Source of the DNA: Antitrichia curtipendula | Lineage: Eukaryota; Streptophyta; Bryopsida; Hypnales; Leucodontaceae | NCBI GenBank assembly: GCA_951230915.1 | Contig: OX579642.1 | Location: 9,920,001-9,984,000 of the forward strand | DNA length: 64,000 nt | Direction: 5' to 3' | Shown here: positions 1 to 10,890 of the stretch, one piece after another | Position numbering within the stretch: the stretch's first letter is position 1 | Layout: each line of letters starts with the position of its first letter | Notes under the pieces: model-generated | What the model saw: the letters and a program-made list of their open reading frames with translations, nothing else | What the model was told of the DNA's origin: nothing | Databases searched by the model: none | Program-made: the position numbers and the translations under genes

Positions 1-660
1 ACGTTACAGTATTGTACTGTACTGTACAGCAACAGCACAGTGCCAGACGACGCTCCACATCCTGTCCGTTAAAATCGATTGAATTATCTTTTTCACAACA
101 TTGCTTGCCGTGCGCCCCAACACGTACGGGACTCAGCTCCGGACGTAGTTTCGTAGGAATCCAGACTCTACTCCAATTCCTTCACATTTTCCTTGTGCTC
201 CACACAGGTGTTGCCATGTTGTGGATTCCATTCCATTCTCCTATTCTGACTTTTTCGAATCTGACTTCCAGATTTTTTATTTGCTTGTGCCGTAGCCACA
301 TGATCCTTTCCACACTAATGAGTATTTGGATTCCTTCTTCATAACGTACTTCACAGACTTTGCTTGTGCCCCAATGTTGTTGTATCCACGTGAACGTGAT
401 TCTATCTACTGTAGTCTAGTCCAAACGACTTCCTTGGATTTTTTCTTAGTTCACTTTGCTTGTGCCGCAATAGACGGAGGAACAGGGAGGACAGTCAGTG
501 TTTTGGCACGCCCTTGTAGCCTTGCCGTACTTGATGAATGATGATTATTTGCAATGAAATTCAGTCCCATTTGTTTCTAGATTTTTGACATTTTAATTTT
601 GATGTACTGTATGGGGAATTTCGTTAAGATGGTGGTATTCCATGTGCCATTTTCAGGGCT
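1..660. other. No recognised gene; degenerate CTTGTGCC repeats
   Basis: Two overlapping open frames of 110 and 71 codons occur here, but the first begins at TTG and neither resembles a known family. A short motif of the type TTTGCTTGTGCC recurs near 280, 359 and 456 in otherwise AT-rich DNA, suggesting old repeat debris. No promoter or RNA gene was seen. Confidence 0.3.
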
Positions 661-689
661 GCCTCGTCTAAACTATGAAAGTGCTATCT

Positions 690-840
690 AGGATAGGTAT
701 AGATTTCAAAAATCTAGGATTGATATAGATTTCAAATTGCATGGATTGAATTGTAAAAAGTGACATCTAGGACAATTGTAGATTTTATACATCTAGAAAT
801 GATATAGATTTTAGACATTTAGAATAGTTGTACATTTTAA
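690..840. repeat. Imperfect tandem repeat with ATATAGATTT motif
   Basis: About four degenerate units of 35-50 bp share the words TATAGATTT and ATCTAGGA or ATCTAGAA. The units vary in length and sequence, so this is an old decayed minisatellite. Nothing coding overlaps it. Confidence 0.5.
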
Positions 841-947
841 ATTGGCTGATCTGAACTATACAAAGTTACAAACTGCCAAAGTATAATAGTGCCAATGAAA
901 GCATAATAGTGTCATTTTAACAAAATTGCCCATCTATGTTGTAACTT

Positions 948-1787
948 TTAAGGCCCAATAATTTTCATAGCTTGGTTAAAAAGTTAACTTGGTTTTGACT
1001 ACTTGGTTAAAAAGTTATTGCATGATATGTCATTTTCATTATTCGGCGGGCAAGCTGGGCAGCTCAAAAAACTTCTTTAAAAATCACTTTAAACAAAAAA
1101 AATAAAATTGAAACTGGTTCTTTTGATTTATATATACATGGAAAGCTTTTGATCATTCCATTTCAATTAATGAGTCAAAAATTATGAGGATTCTTAGTTT
1201 GAGGGTAGTTATAGAATCTATATTCTAAAATAAACTTTGAAGTCCTTTATTTAACTCAATTTCCATTATTTTTGAAAAAACAAACAAACATCGGGTGTAG
1301 ATTGTTTATTACAACATTACAACCATTGGATTAACATTTTTCAATTACATATCTAAATTCTTATTAATTTAGTGTTTTGAATCATTCTCTACCTCTTTCT
1401 ACTTACTATTTTTTTCCTATAGGTTTGACAATTCCAAATGATCTGAAAATTTTCAAGAATGTAGACATCTTGCCTTGAAGAATGAATCTAAAGAGTAACC
1501 ACCATTTTGGACATTTTTTCATACAAATGTGACCTTGTGAAGTGCAGCTGCCCGGATTTTCGCAGGGACAAAAAAAGGATATTTGTCAATTCAAACACTA
1601 TTATCTTGCAATCCACACGGTGGAAATTTCTGAAATTTTTTCCACAACTTCTTGAACTATTGTATTACAAGATCCTATAGTTACATTTTTCCAAAAATGT
1701 TATTTTTCAAAATTTGGTACTTGTACTAGAAATGGCAGTTTTGGAGCGATTTTGGTGAAAACATAGTCTCTAACCTTTAGGCGTTAA
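948..1787 (+). mobile_element. piggyBac-like non-autonomous element, copy A (left end decayed)
   Basis: This block matches, base by base over most of its length and in opposite orientation, the complete element at 27125-28078. Its right end reads CCTTTAGGCG followed by TTAA at 1784-1787. Copy B has CCTTTAGGGG plus TTAA, so the right TIR here carries one change. The left TIR present in copy B is missing or too decayed to see, and similarity begins near 948. TTAA target sites and CCC-starting TIRs are typical of piggyBac elements. No transposase is encoded. Confidence 0.6.
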
Positions 1788-1817
1788 CAAGAGAACTCCT
1801 TGGAGGTAAAATTTGAC

Positions 1818-1895
1818 CATTACCTTAAGGTAATGCATTATGAATGACTAGCAATTACTTCATGGTAATGGTAAAAGATTACCTCATGGTAATGG
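1818..1895. repeat. Cluster of short palindromes
   Basis: CATTACCTTAAGGTAATG at 1818-1835 is a perfect 18 bp palindrome. The related words TTCATGGTAATG and ATTACCTCATGGTAAT follow within 60 bp. The cluster lies just outside the right end of the adjacent piggyBac-like copy. Function unknown. Confidence 0.55.
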
Positions 1896-2065
1896 GATTA
1901 AAAAGGGAAAAAATACCATGTAGGCAATATTAATATTTGTATACAATTTTGTATATTCTATGCTACATTATATAGTACAATATGTACTATACCTTATAAT
2001 ATATTTATATTGTACAATGATACAATACAATACATATTGTACAATATACAAAACTATTAAGGTAC

Positions 2066-2954
2066 TTGCAAGAAACACTTGTCCTATTTCTTGTCCCATT
2101 GTCCTTGGATGGGTACTTTTTGGCTCGTAACTTTTGCATACTTTGTCTGGTGGGCGTGAAATTTGGAGTGAACGTAGCTACAAAAGTTTCAAACAATCTG
2201 TGATTTTTGAATTTTTCTAAAATTAGTTTATTCTTTTTAAGCTGCCCCCGATTGGGTGTCTACCTTGGGCATTTTGGGTTTTTTCAGTCCTATTTTTTAT
2301 CCAGATTGCAAATTTAAGGCCACAAATTGGACACATAGGAATTCTACTAGCATTACAAGGGTTGATCAAAGTTTTTTTGAAAATAGCAACATGTCCGTTG
2401 CATAAATGATGTCAAAGTGACCTTCTTTTGTGCACAGGTTACAAAGAGGAAAAAAATTTCCTTCATGAATTTTTTGGTGCAATGCAAGTGCACTCTTTTC
2501 TAGCAAAATGGCTTTTTTTATGGAATTTTTTTGAATTACTAAAAATAAAAAACTCCACAACACTACAAGAAAATGAGGGCAAATACTACTTGTCCACTAT
2601 CACTTCACCAACAAAAACGACTGCAAAACGACTACAAAGCAGTCATTTTGCAGTCGTTTTTGTTGGTGAAGTCATAGTGGACAAGTAGTATTTGCCCTCA
2701 TTTTCTTGTAGTGCATATTCGTTTTCTACTATTTTCTGCTCCTAGTGGTTTCTGTAGTACTTTGTAGTAGTCTGTAGTACTGCATAATACAACATAGTAT
2801 TAAATCAACAGTTAGATCTGCAGGCGCCTAGAATCGACGGTTGAGATTTGCCAAGGTACTGCTAAAATATGGTATTGGTAGTACTGTATAGTACTGCTAG
2901 TCCTGTGGCCAAAAAACACAATTTTGGCCATAAAACGTGAAGTGTTTCTTGCAA
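2066..2954. mobile_element. Non-autonomous TIR element, copy 1, with nested MITE
   Basis: The ends are a perfect 15 bp inverted repeat, TTGCAAGAAACACTT at 2066-2080 and its complement at 2940-2954. The left part (2066-2400) resembles the left parts of the copies at 3521 and 7053, including the shared words around CTCATAACTTTTG and CCCCCAATTGG. The element is longer than its relatives partly because a 153 bp CACTA-type MITE sits inside it. No transposase frame was seen, so it would need mobilisation in trans. Superfamily is unassigned because no clear target duplication was found. Confidence 0.65.
2561..2713. mobile_element. CACTA-type hairpin MITE
   Basis: The sequence begins CACTACAAGAAAATGAGGGC and ends with its complement. 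The two ~75 bp arms match with about three mismatches, so nearly the whole element folds into one hairpin. CACTACAAGAAAA is the classic end of plant CACTA transposons. The flanking trinucleotides are CAA and CAT, so a 3 bp target duplication is only partly preserved. It is nested in the larger TIR element at 2066-2954. Confidence 0.8.
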
Positions 2955-3520
2955 CAGCCCTTTTATACTTTTTATCTTACATAGATGAAGTATGAACTAT
3001 AGATGTATGTAGAAGACTTGTCTATTATAGTTTATGGGAGGCTCACCAAAGACAATGCTTATGGGATAATGTCCTCAATAAAGAATTACACAATAAAATC
3101 ACAATTTTTTGGGAAAATGTATTAGCATGTGGGAAAGATACAAGACATTATGTGTTCACGTGTTAAGTATTTGTTGAATTAGCACTTTATTACATGATGA
3201 ACTTATATTATCATTTCATGAACAATAGAATGTGGGAAATGTAATACACTTTGCCAAGTGAACTCATATTATGCTTTCATGAACAATGGAATGTAGGAAA
3301 TGTAATATACTTTGCCCTCTAGTGCATTAGGTAAAGCTTGCTACCTTCCATGTGGTTGAAGGCACCTTTCTCTAGAGTTTTTTTTATAGTATTAGTAATT
3401 GAAAATCATTAATTAAAACAATAGATTTTTCAGATACAGCATGTAGTTTATACAAATTTTCAAAGTCAAAGCTCCCTAGACCACTGAAATTTTCACATAG
3501 ATGGATTTGAGACCCAAGTT

Positions 3521-4220
3521 GTTGTAAGAAACACGTGTCCTTTTTCTTGTCCCTTTGCCTTGGACAAGTGCTTTTTTGCTCATAACTTTTGTATTGTATG
3601 TTCATTTTCTATAAAATTTGAAATGAAGGTACATGTAATAGTTGTAGACATTGAATTTTTTTTTTATTTAAATTAAAATTAGTTTATTTTCTTAAAACTT
3701 CCCCTAATTGGATATCTATGAATTGAAGGGGGAGTAAGTACTATTTCCAATCCAAAAATGCGAATTTTGAACTCAAAATTGGGATACAAAGACTTCAACT
3801 AAAATTAAATAAGCCTACAAAAAAAAATTCTAAAAATAGTAAAGAGTCCACCTTTCACATGTGCTCAAAGTGCATTACCTTTGCACATGTGTAGAAAACA
3901 CATATTTTGCCCTAAGATGCAAATGATTGAGAAGAAGCATTTTTTAATTAGAAAACATGTTTTTTTTAATTTAAATTTTAAATTTTTGCTTACTATTTTC
4001 TAAAAATCAAAATCCAAAGTATCTATTTTCTATCATTCTTTATTTTAGCACAACTTATAGAGATAAAATTTTCTAGGCTTGAATTTTCATATACATTCTA
4101 TTTTGAGTGCTTTATAAATTATCAATATTTTAATTTGTTTAAAAAAAATTATTCCAAAAGTCACAATATTCCAGTCACTTCAATCATTTGGTGCCATAAA
4201 CAACTAGTGTTTCTTACAAC
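3521..4220. mobile_element. Non-autonomous TIR element, copy 2
   Basis: A perfect 14 bp inverted repeat GTTGTAAGAAACAC bounds 700 bp. The interior is collinear with copy 1 (left part) and copy 3, for example the region around CTAATTGGATATCTA and the downstream pair of words near TTTGCACATGTG. No open frame of note. Confidence 0.65.
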
Positions 4221-5914
4221 TACGGGTACAACTATCCACCTGGAAATCTAACAAAATCAAAAGTCAACTAATTAAGTAAGCAAATAATTTAATGTCACTT
4301 TAATGGAAGTCTAGAAGGAAAATCTATTATGCATGAATGGATACAAGAATGGTTTTGGATGTTTCTACCTTATGTTTCTACTAAAAAATCACTTCGTAAT
4401 TGCCATTTCTAATACAACGAGCTGAAATGAATTTTTTGTAAAATTTTTTCACACCAATATTCAAATGTAGGATCTTGTATTAGACTTGTATAAGAATGTG
4501 CGGAATTTTTTAGAAATTTTGATGAAGAAGATTGTAAGATATAATTAGTGTTCAAAACTTGGTGCTAGTGGTATTGACATTAGATTGAGCAACAAAACCC
4601 CTTCATAATTCAAAAAAATAAAATAAAATTTCATGGGACGTATTTATGTCTAAATTTAAAGTTTTAAATTGATCCATTTGAATTAGTGATGTGGAAGTTA
4701 TTAGGAGTCTTGTTTTATAGGCACTCTAAAAGGCCATTTTTTGAAGAAAAAAATTGTATAGGATTCATTTCTGAGCTCAATTTTAACAATTGTTCAAAAC
4801 AAAAATCTCTCAAGGATGTCTATTACTATATGAGTAGGGAAAGTTTGACACTTTTCCACCAAATGATTATTTGTTTCCAAAAAATAAGATTTGAATAATA
4901 GATGCTAAAAATATAATTTGTTGTCAATGTTTTTTTTCACCTTACAAAAAATTTGTTTTTAGAAAAATAAATTTCCTAAAATTTTGGCATCTATATTTAA
5001 AAAAAAATTCACCTACCTTGCCTTGCAACCATGTTATACACTAAACAACCTCACCATTAGCATTGATATGTTTCAATTCTGTTTTAAACCTATAAATTCT
5101 AAGGATTTTTTTCCTAGACATCTTGTTTTTTCTTCTAACTATTAACAAATTCTAAAGAATGAACTTGGTGCTGGTAGCATTGACATGTTCAATTCTCTAT
5201 TTCATCACAAACTTAGTAATCATTAAAAAAATTTGACTTATGATAATCATCCTTGCATCTAAGGTAATTACATGTAATTTTGATTGCTTTCTAAACTCAA
5301 CCACTACAGATTCATGTCTAAAATATACTCCTACTATTTTTGAGAATCTATGATCAACTCTAAAAATACCTATTTTTTGATACTTTGAAAATTTGTAGTT
5401 TATTCATATGGTGTCCAAAAAATGCATTCTATGAGAATTTATAATTTCTTTTTGACTACCAATAAGATTCTATAAAAAAACCTCAATTGATCAAGCTGTG
5501 TTGAATTTCTTATTTATGCAATTTTAGGTGTAGTTACCTTAATGAGACTAATGAGAATTACACACAATAACAAGATAACTCATTTTTAGACACAAGTTAG
5601 AGTGCCAAAATAGGTCTCTCTACTAAATTATGATTGTTATGTGCACCTAGAATCACCACTCAAATGAATGCACTGTATTGCACCCAATACATTTTTGGGT
5701 CACCATTTTTGGGTCACTTACCTTACAACTTGATCAAGATGAAAATACTGCAAAGTTGAAACAACAACAACAAGACCTTCATGTTAAGGTGAACATGCCT
5801 ATTTCCAAGCATATTTGCTATCCAGGTACCTTGGAGAAGCTCTTTGTCAATTCATGTATTTTTCAAAGATTGAGAAGTTTGAGAGAAGCCATTTGTAATT
5901 ACAATCAAGACATT
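4221..5914. other. AT-rich intergenic DNA, nothing recognised
   Basis: Short open frames of 70 and 81 codons occur near 4686 and 5678, but they have low-complexity, AT-driven composition and no family signature. No repeats with clear ends were seen. Confidence 0.4.
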
Positions 5915-6454
5915 CTAATATAAAATGAATTTTCTATGATTTTTCAAAGTTTGTGAAAAGCTTGGAAAAATTATCTCAGTTTTCGTAAGCTGACAGATCG
6001 AATTCCAAGCGACTTTGGCGGTGGTTTGGTTGGTCTTTTTCAAAACGCATTGTTTGTTTGAAACAAAAATCATTGATTCCAATCCTGCTTTCAGTAAAAG
6101 CTTTTTGTAGCTAGATGAGTGAGTCTCAATTTTATCGGAGCCCAGAATCATGCCAATTGAATTAACAGAATTGACAATTTTATGTTTGAGCCTGCAAACA
6201 GTGAGTGTTCCACACTTTGAATTGAAGTTAGCTCTATGGAATATTTTTTGCACGCGGGCACTTACGCACTTTGAAAACAACAAACCCACGAAATAGGTGG
6301 TTGAAATTTGGAAATTGCGGGCAAAGGACCGGAAATTGCCGTCGGTAGAATTGCAAATCGCGGGTGTAGCCTGGTGTACCGTTTGCCCCTGCACGTTTGC
6401 GTCGGGTAGGTGATTTGACCGGTGTAGGGTCTGCCCGTAAGGGAACAAACCCAT
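5915..6454 (-). CDS. Unrecognised 179-codon ORF, doubtful gene
   Basis: An uninterrupted frame starts at a true ATG (6452-6454) and runs 179 codons. That is long for this AT-rich background, and the first third lies in a local GC-rich patch (6230-6470). I recognise no domain, signal peptide or membrane segment. The C-terminal half is lysine- and threonine-rich, as random AT-rich DNA would give. It could be a fragment of an unknown transposon gene or a chance frame. No splice sites or neighbours support it. Confidence 0.2.
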   Translation of the reverse strand: MGLFPYGQTLHRSNHLPDANVQGQTVHQATPAICNSTDGNFRSFARNFQISTTYFVGLLFSKCVSARVQKIFHRANFNSKCGTLTVCRLKHKIVNSVNSIGMILGSDKIETHSSSYKKLLLKAGLESMIFVSNKQCVLKKTNQTTAKVAWNSICQLTKTEIIFPSFSQTLKNHRKFILY

Positions 6455-6474
6455 GCAAACGCGGGGAACATCAT

Positions 6475-7052
6475 GTTACCCGTGTTCTGTTGCTACGGGT
6501 TGGCTCAAGCAAGGGTAGGTCTTGCAAGGACGGGAAAGCAGCCATGGATGGGGATGCAACAACAAAGGAGGAGAAAGGTTTAGGCAAATGGTGTACACGG
6601 ATAAGGTTCACTTGAATGACAAACAAACAACGTATAGTGGTCCGGTGGACTCTGGTGGACTCTAGTGGACTAGTGGTTTGGATGGAGGATTGGAGGAGCT
6701 TTCGTTATTGAATCGGATGCATTATTAAGGCTTTGGGTGGTTATGAGGAAACCTTTATGATTGGTCTTTCACTTATAACTTTTGTTTGCATTTTTTTGCT
6801 TGTCATTCGTAGTATTTAGTTGTATAAATGTAAGTAGAGCTTTATCAAAGAAGTATCAATTTAAGTATAACAATATCAAAAGCAACAATGAAAGATGAAA
6901 TGATAAAGAATGCATTCCGTGGATATTATATTCTTGACTGCATTCCCTGCATATTGTATTTATAATTTTTTTGACAATTTCATCACAAATATACCATAAC
7001 AACATATGCATTATTTAGATACTCTAGTAAATTGTGAAAGTAGAATCCCCAA
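6475..7052. other. Intergenic, short GGTGGACT tandem
   Basis: A small tandem array of the word GGTGGACTCT (three to four degenerate units) lies at about 6636-6672, next to a GC-rich stretch containing an ACCCGT/ACGGGT hairpin at 6478-6500. Nothing else is recognised. Confidence 0.4.
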
Positions 7053-7780
7053 GGGTGATTGCAAGACACACTTGTACCATAGGAGTGTCCCCCTTGACCT
7101 CGGACATGTAGATTTTTATAACTTTTGCATTATATGTCCGTTTTTCATGAAATTTGAAAAAAAGGTTCATATAGTAGTTGCAGACATTGTATAAATTTTT
7201 TGCATTTAAAAAAATTATTTTATTATTTTTAAACAACCCCCAATTGGATGTCTACCTTGGCCATTTTGGTGGGTTTTAGTACTATTTTTGACCCAAAATT
7301 GCAAATTTGAAGCTCAAAATTGGAATACTAGGACTTCTACTAAAATTACACAAGTTTACATAGAGGTTTTCTAAAAATAATAAACTGTCTACTTTCCACA
7401 CGTGCTTAAAGTGGACTACCTTTGCGCAAGTGCGGAGAATACAATTTTTTGTTCCCAAAGATGAAAGTGGTTGAGAAGGAGCACCTTCAAGTTTCCAAAA
7501 ATAATATATTTTTGTTTTATTTTTTGGAATTTTTTTACTATTTTTTTAAAATAAAAATCAAAGTGTTGTATTTTCTTGGCATTTTCCATTGTTCTTTTTT
7601 TGTGCATAACTTTTGGAGTTTATATTTTCTAGGCCTAGATTTTTGAAAAAATACTATTTTGAATTCTTTAAAAATTCTTTATATTTTGTTTTATTTAAAA
7701 AATTAACTCCAAGAGTTGATAGTACCCAATACTAGGCTGTTTTGAGCCAAAAACAACAGTAGTTTCTTGCGCAATGACCC
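7053..7780. mobile_element. Non-autonomous TIR element, copy 3
   Basis: The left end GGGTGATTGCAAGACAC pairs imperfectly with the right end, which reads GGGTCATTGCGCAAGAAACT on the minus strand. The interior is collinear with copy 2: it has the same order of words around AACCCCCAATTGGATG, then a paired stretch of TTTGCGCAAGTG type, then an AT-rich tail. The three copies together suggest that the family's full TIR starts GGGT followed by (G/C)ATTGCAAGAAACAC. Confidence 0.6.
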
Positions 7781-7844
7781 CTAAACCATTAGACTTACAT
7801 ACCTCAAGAAAGTAACCATTGAAGCCATGAAAATCAACCACTTA

Positions 7845-7908
7845 TGCGGGACAACATAATTGCACTATTTATTGTATACAACATAGTGAAATTAGGTTGC
7901 CCCACACT
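7845..7908. repeat. Short imperfect hairpin, MITE-like
   Basis: The left arm GCGGGACAACATAATTGCAC pairs with a right arm containing GTGAAATTAGGTTGCCCCAC across a short loop. Single-arm relatives, with GACAACCTAATTTCACTATT-type words, occur near 8091-8120 and 19085-19110. This may be a small dispersed hairpin element. Confidence 0.4.
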
Positions 7909-7910
7909 AA

Positions 7911-10479
7911 TTTCTTGCTAGTCCACACTATAGAAGTATTCACTGCTTTTGTACAATGACGCATTCAATTGAGAGCCATGTGTATGACATAGATTTGTGC
8001 ACTAGTTCAAGGCTTAGTTTAGAGAGTAGCATGTGCCTCCACGTGGAAAAAGCATTGATTCACGAGGTAAGTTAACTCGGGTAAGGCAACCTAATTTCAT
8101 TGTTTTGTGTAGATGAAGAATGGATCAGGATTCAAAATGTTTGAGCAATAATTAAAGATTGACAATAATGCAAATCCTTCTAGCATCCATTGTCTAAGAT
8201 TTGGACAATGGCAGTGAGTTCATTCTTTGCAACTAAGGCATATAGAAAGTGATTGATGGAAGAAACATGTTACACATTCTAAAGATGGCAAGCGTGATCA
8301 ATTTGGTTTTTGTAAGCATCCTTCATATTGCACTATTCTTAGAATTTCCAATATTATTTTTACCTTTTTGAAATTACATCCGCAGGTTAGATTCCTCAAT
8401 CAATGCATCAAATACCCTATATCAAAAAAAATGCAATCAGTTTCATCCAATGTAATTCCAATAGGTGTCTTCTTTGAGCGTTCCCTTTGATTTGGATGCA
8501 TTTTCTTATTCAAAGCGTCTTGAGGTAAAAAAGTGCAAAATTTACGTATGGCCCAGATGAAAAGGTGGATTTAGGGTGTTATGAATGTTTTTCCCATATT
8601 GTATCTTTTTAATATGAATATGGGATTTATTTCATATGTCAAATTAGCACACACCTAAGCCTTCATTCATCCTTGAATTTTTATTATTTTGGACGCATGA
8701 ACTTTGACTAATATTGGTAGTTCAAATTTCATCAATTTCTAAATAATCATTGGAACGTTTGTATATATGGAAATGCAAATTATACAATTACTTCAAATAA
8801 ATCTTGGGCACTTTTATTGTATAAAGAGGATACGTATAATTGTATTATAACTGAAAGCTAATCTTGCACATATCTATATACATAATCTACCTATGCAAGA
8901 GATTCCATTTTGTCACAACGTGCTTAAGAGCAAATTTTTGGTCTTCTATTTAAGAATTTGATGAAAAGAGTCAATGCCTCTCTTCAAACCTATATTGTGG
9001 CACCATCAACTTTCCAATGATCTAGCTTCACCAGGAAGACATTGCTAAAGAAACACCACGTTCTATCGGAACAACTATTCAAGGACTTGTATTATACAAG
9101 CAAACATAACCTACGCCTTGCAAATTGGGATCTGGGAATTTAGAACAATATGATAACCAACCCATTTTCATTTGTGTAAAAAGCAAACTACAAAATGGCA
9201 TATGTCATGGTCTACAAAACTTCCTCCTCTTTGTAAGTAATCTTGTAACTATTGAGGCCACCAATACTCAAACGTAATGATCTCAACTGCCTTGTCTAAA
9301 TTTTGCCTTTGTAACAATGCGGCAGCAGAGTAATAAACTAATCAACTATATAATACCAATATAAACCAAAGTTATTTTCATAAACCACAAAGTATCTCCT
9401 CAATTCATATTTGTTTATGAAAATAGGTCTACATCAAAATATTGATTGGCACACTGATTGCTTACATCTTTATTAAGAGACCAGTAAATAGGTGACTCTG
9501 GTGAGGTTACAATAAGTTGAGCCTTTGCAAAGCTTTTTAGCTCCACCTTATTAGTCAAATTCTAATCCTTTTTACTTGGCTCTGGTAAGGCAAATCTTGG
9601 CAATATACGGACCTCTCTTAAAACTAGATGGTGCGTTTTCCTTAGATAGATAGATAGATAGAAACTCCGGTCTTCAAAGAAGGCCGGCGTGAATAAAGCG
9701 TCTGTTTGTAATGACAAAGAGCTAATGTCCGTCGGATCAAGGGCAAAATGCGTTTTCCTCATCTTTAGTATTGTAGAACTTTGCTTTAGCATCCGAGCTA
9801 CTACCGTGTCAATTCAAGGTACTTGAGCCGCTTTCATCACCTTTCTCATTGTTGGCATCAAAAAAGCATTTATATTTTGAAGTATTAGACTAACTAAGCT
9901 CAATCTTGAAGAACCCGCAGATGTAGATTAATTACAAGGTTCCTTTGTGAGCTTTTTGTTCCTTGTTTGCTTCTTTCTTTCTAAAGCCATTGTTCTTCTA
10001 GTTTCTTTTTGCTAGCATGGGATGAAGACAATGGTGTAAGAGGTCATTGTGAGTTATCAAGGCAAAATTTAAAAAAAAATAAGACCAAACAAGATGTGGA
10101 GCAACTACCTACTAAAATGAACTTTAGTTTTGTCTTATAAGATGGATTTTGTTCAAAGAGTACAATCTTCTACCATAAATTAGTGGTCTATACTGACTCC
10201 TTAATACAAACAAGGCTATACTCAAATCATATATGCACTTGCCACCGTGCTAAAAATGGCCTAGATGCAAGATATAAAATCTGAAGTTTGCCAAGCACAT
10301 ATAATCTAGTAGTGATTTGTGAAGGAATCATTATAGAAGTTCACAACCAATATAAATCCTCAAACAAAAGTCTAGAATATGGTTACCTTGGTTCCAATGG
10401 CTTGGAGTTCCAACAATAGAATTTCAAAGACTAATACAATTCTAGTTGATGCAAAATCAATCTATAGAGAACAAAGCTA
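7911..10479. other. Intergenic, GATA microsatellite at 9644-9661
   Basis: A run of GATA units sits at 9644-9661, followed by a small hairpin CCGGTCTTC/GAAGGCCGG near 9667-9687. No convincing gene, RNA gene or bounded transposon was seen in the remainder. Confidence 0.4.
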
Positions 10480-10890
10480 CTGGCAATGACTTCAAATGAA
10501 AGAAGAAAAGTATACAAGCCTTACAGAACTCTGAAATAGAGCCACTAGAAGTGATCAGGTGACCATTTATGATACCCTTCAATCAATTTTGTGAAATGAA
10601 TATGATTCTGGACGCCAAGAAATTTTAGTCATCTACACAAAGCTGCAAGAACTAGGAAATGTGTAGGTTTTCATCTCAGACCACTCTAAAACGTGCTAAA
10701 GTCTACAAATTTTGCAATGCAACCAAATCAATTGACGCTCATTAAAGAAGTCCTCAATCTAGGGCGTAATATCTTTTGCATCAAAATGATCAAAAACATG
10801 ATTGCAAGGATAAGTGCATCAATTTCTAATTGACGCACTTATGAAACAAATTTGTATACCAAAAATTGTCAAGAAACCCAACTTATTTAT
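10480..10890 (+). repeat. Composite dispersed repeat
   Basis: The first part (about 10480-10690) resembles 13670-13930 in direct orientation, sharing words such as GTGACCATTTATGATAC / ATGACCATTTATGATAC and ATTCTGGA(C/T)GC. The second part (about 10700-10890) resembles 15990-16165, sharing AAATGATCAAAA and AAACAAATTTGT. The two halves are separated by some 2 kb at the other locus, which ends just before the HECT pseudogene. This block may be a deleted copy of a longer repeat that once included that locus. Confidence 0.5.

Noticed and set aside
9562..9792. 76-codon minus frame around the GATA repeat
   Set aside because: The frame includes the microsatellite (YLSIYL) and has no family features.
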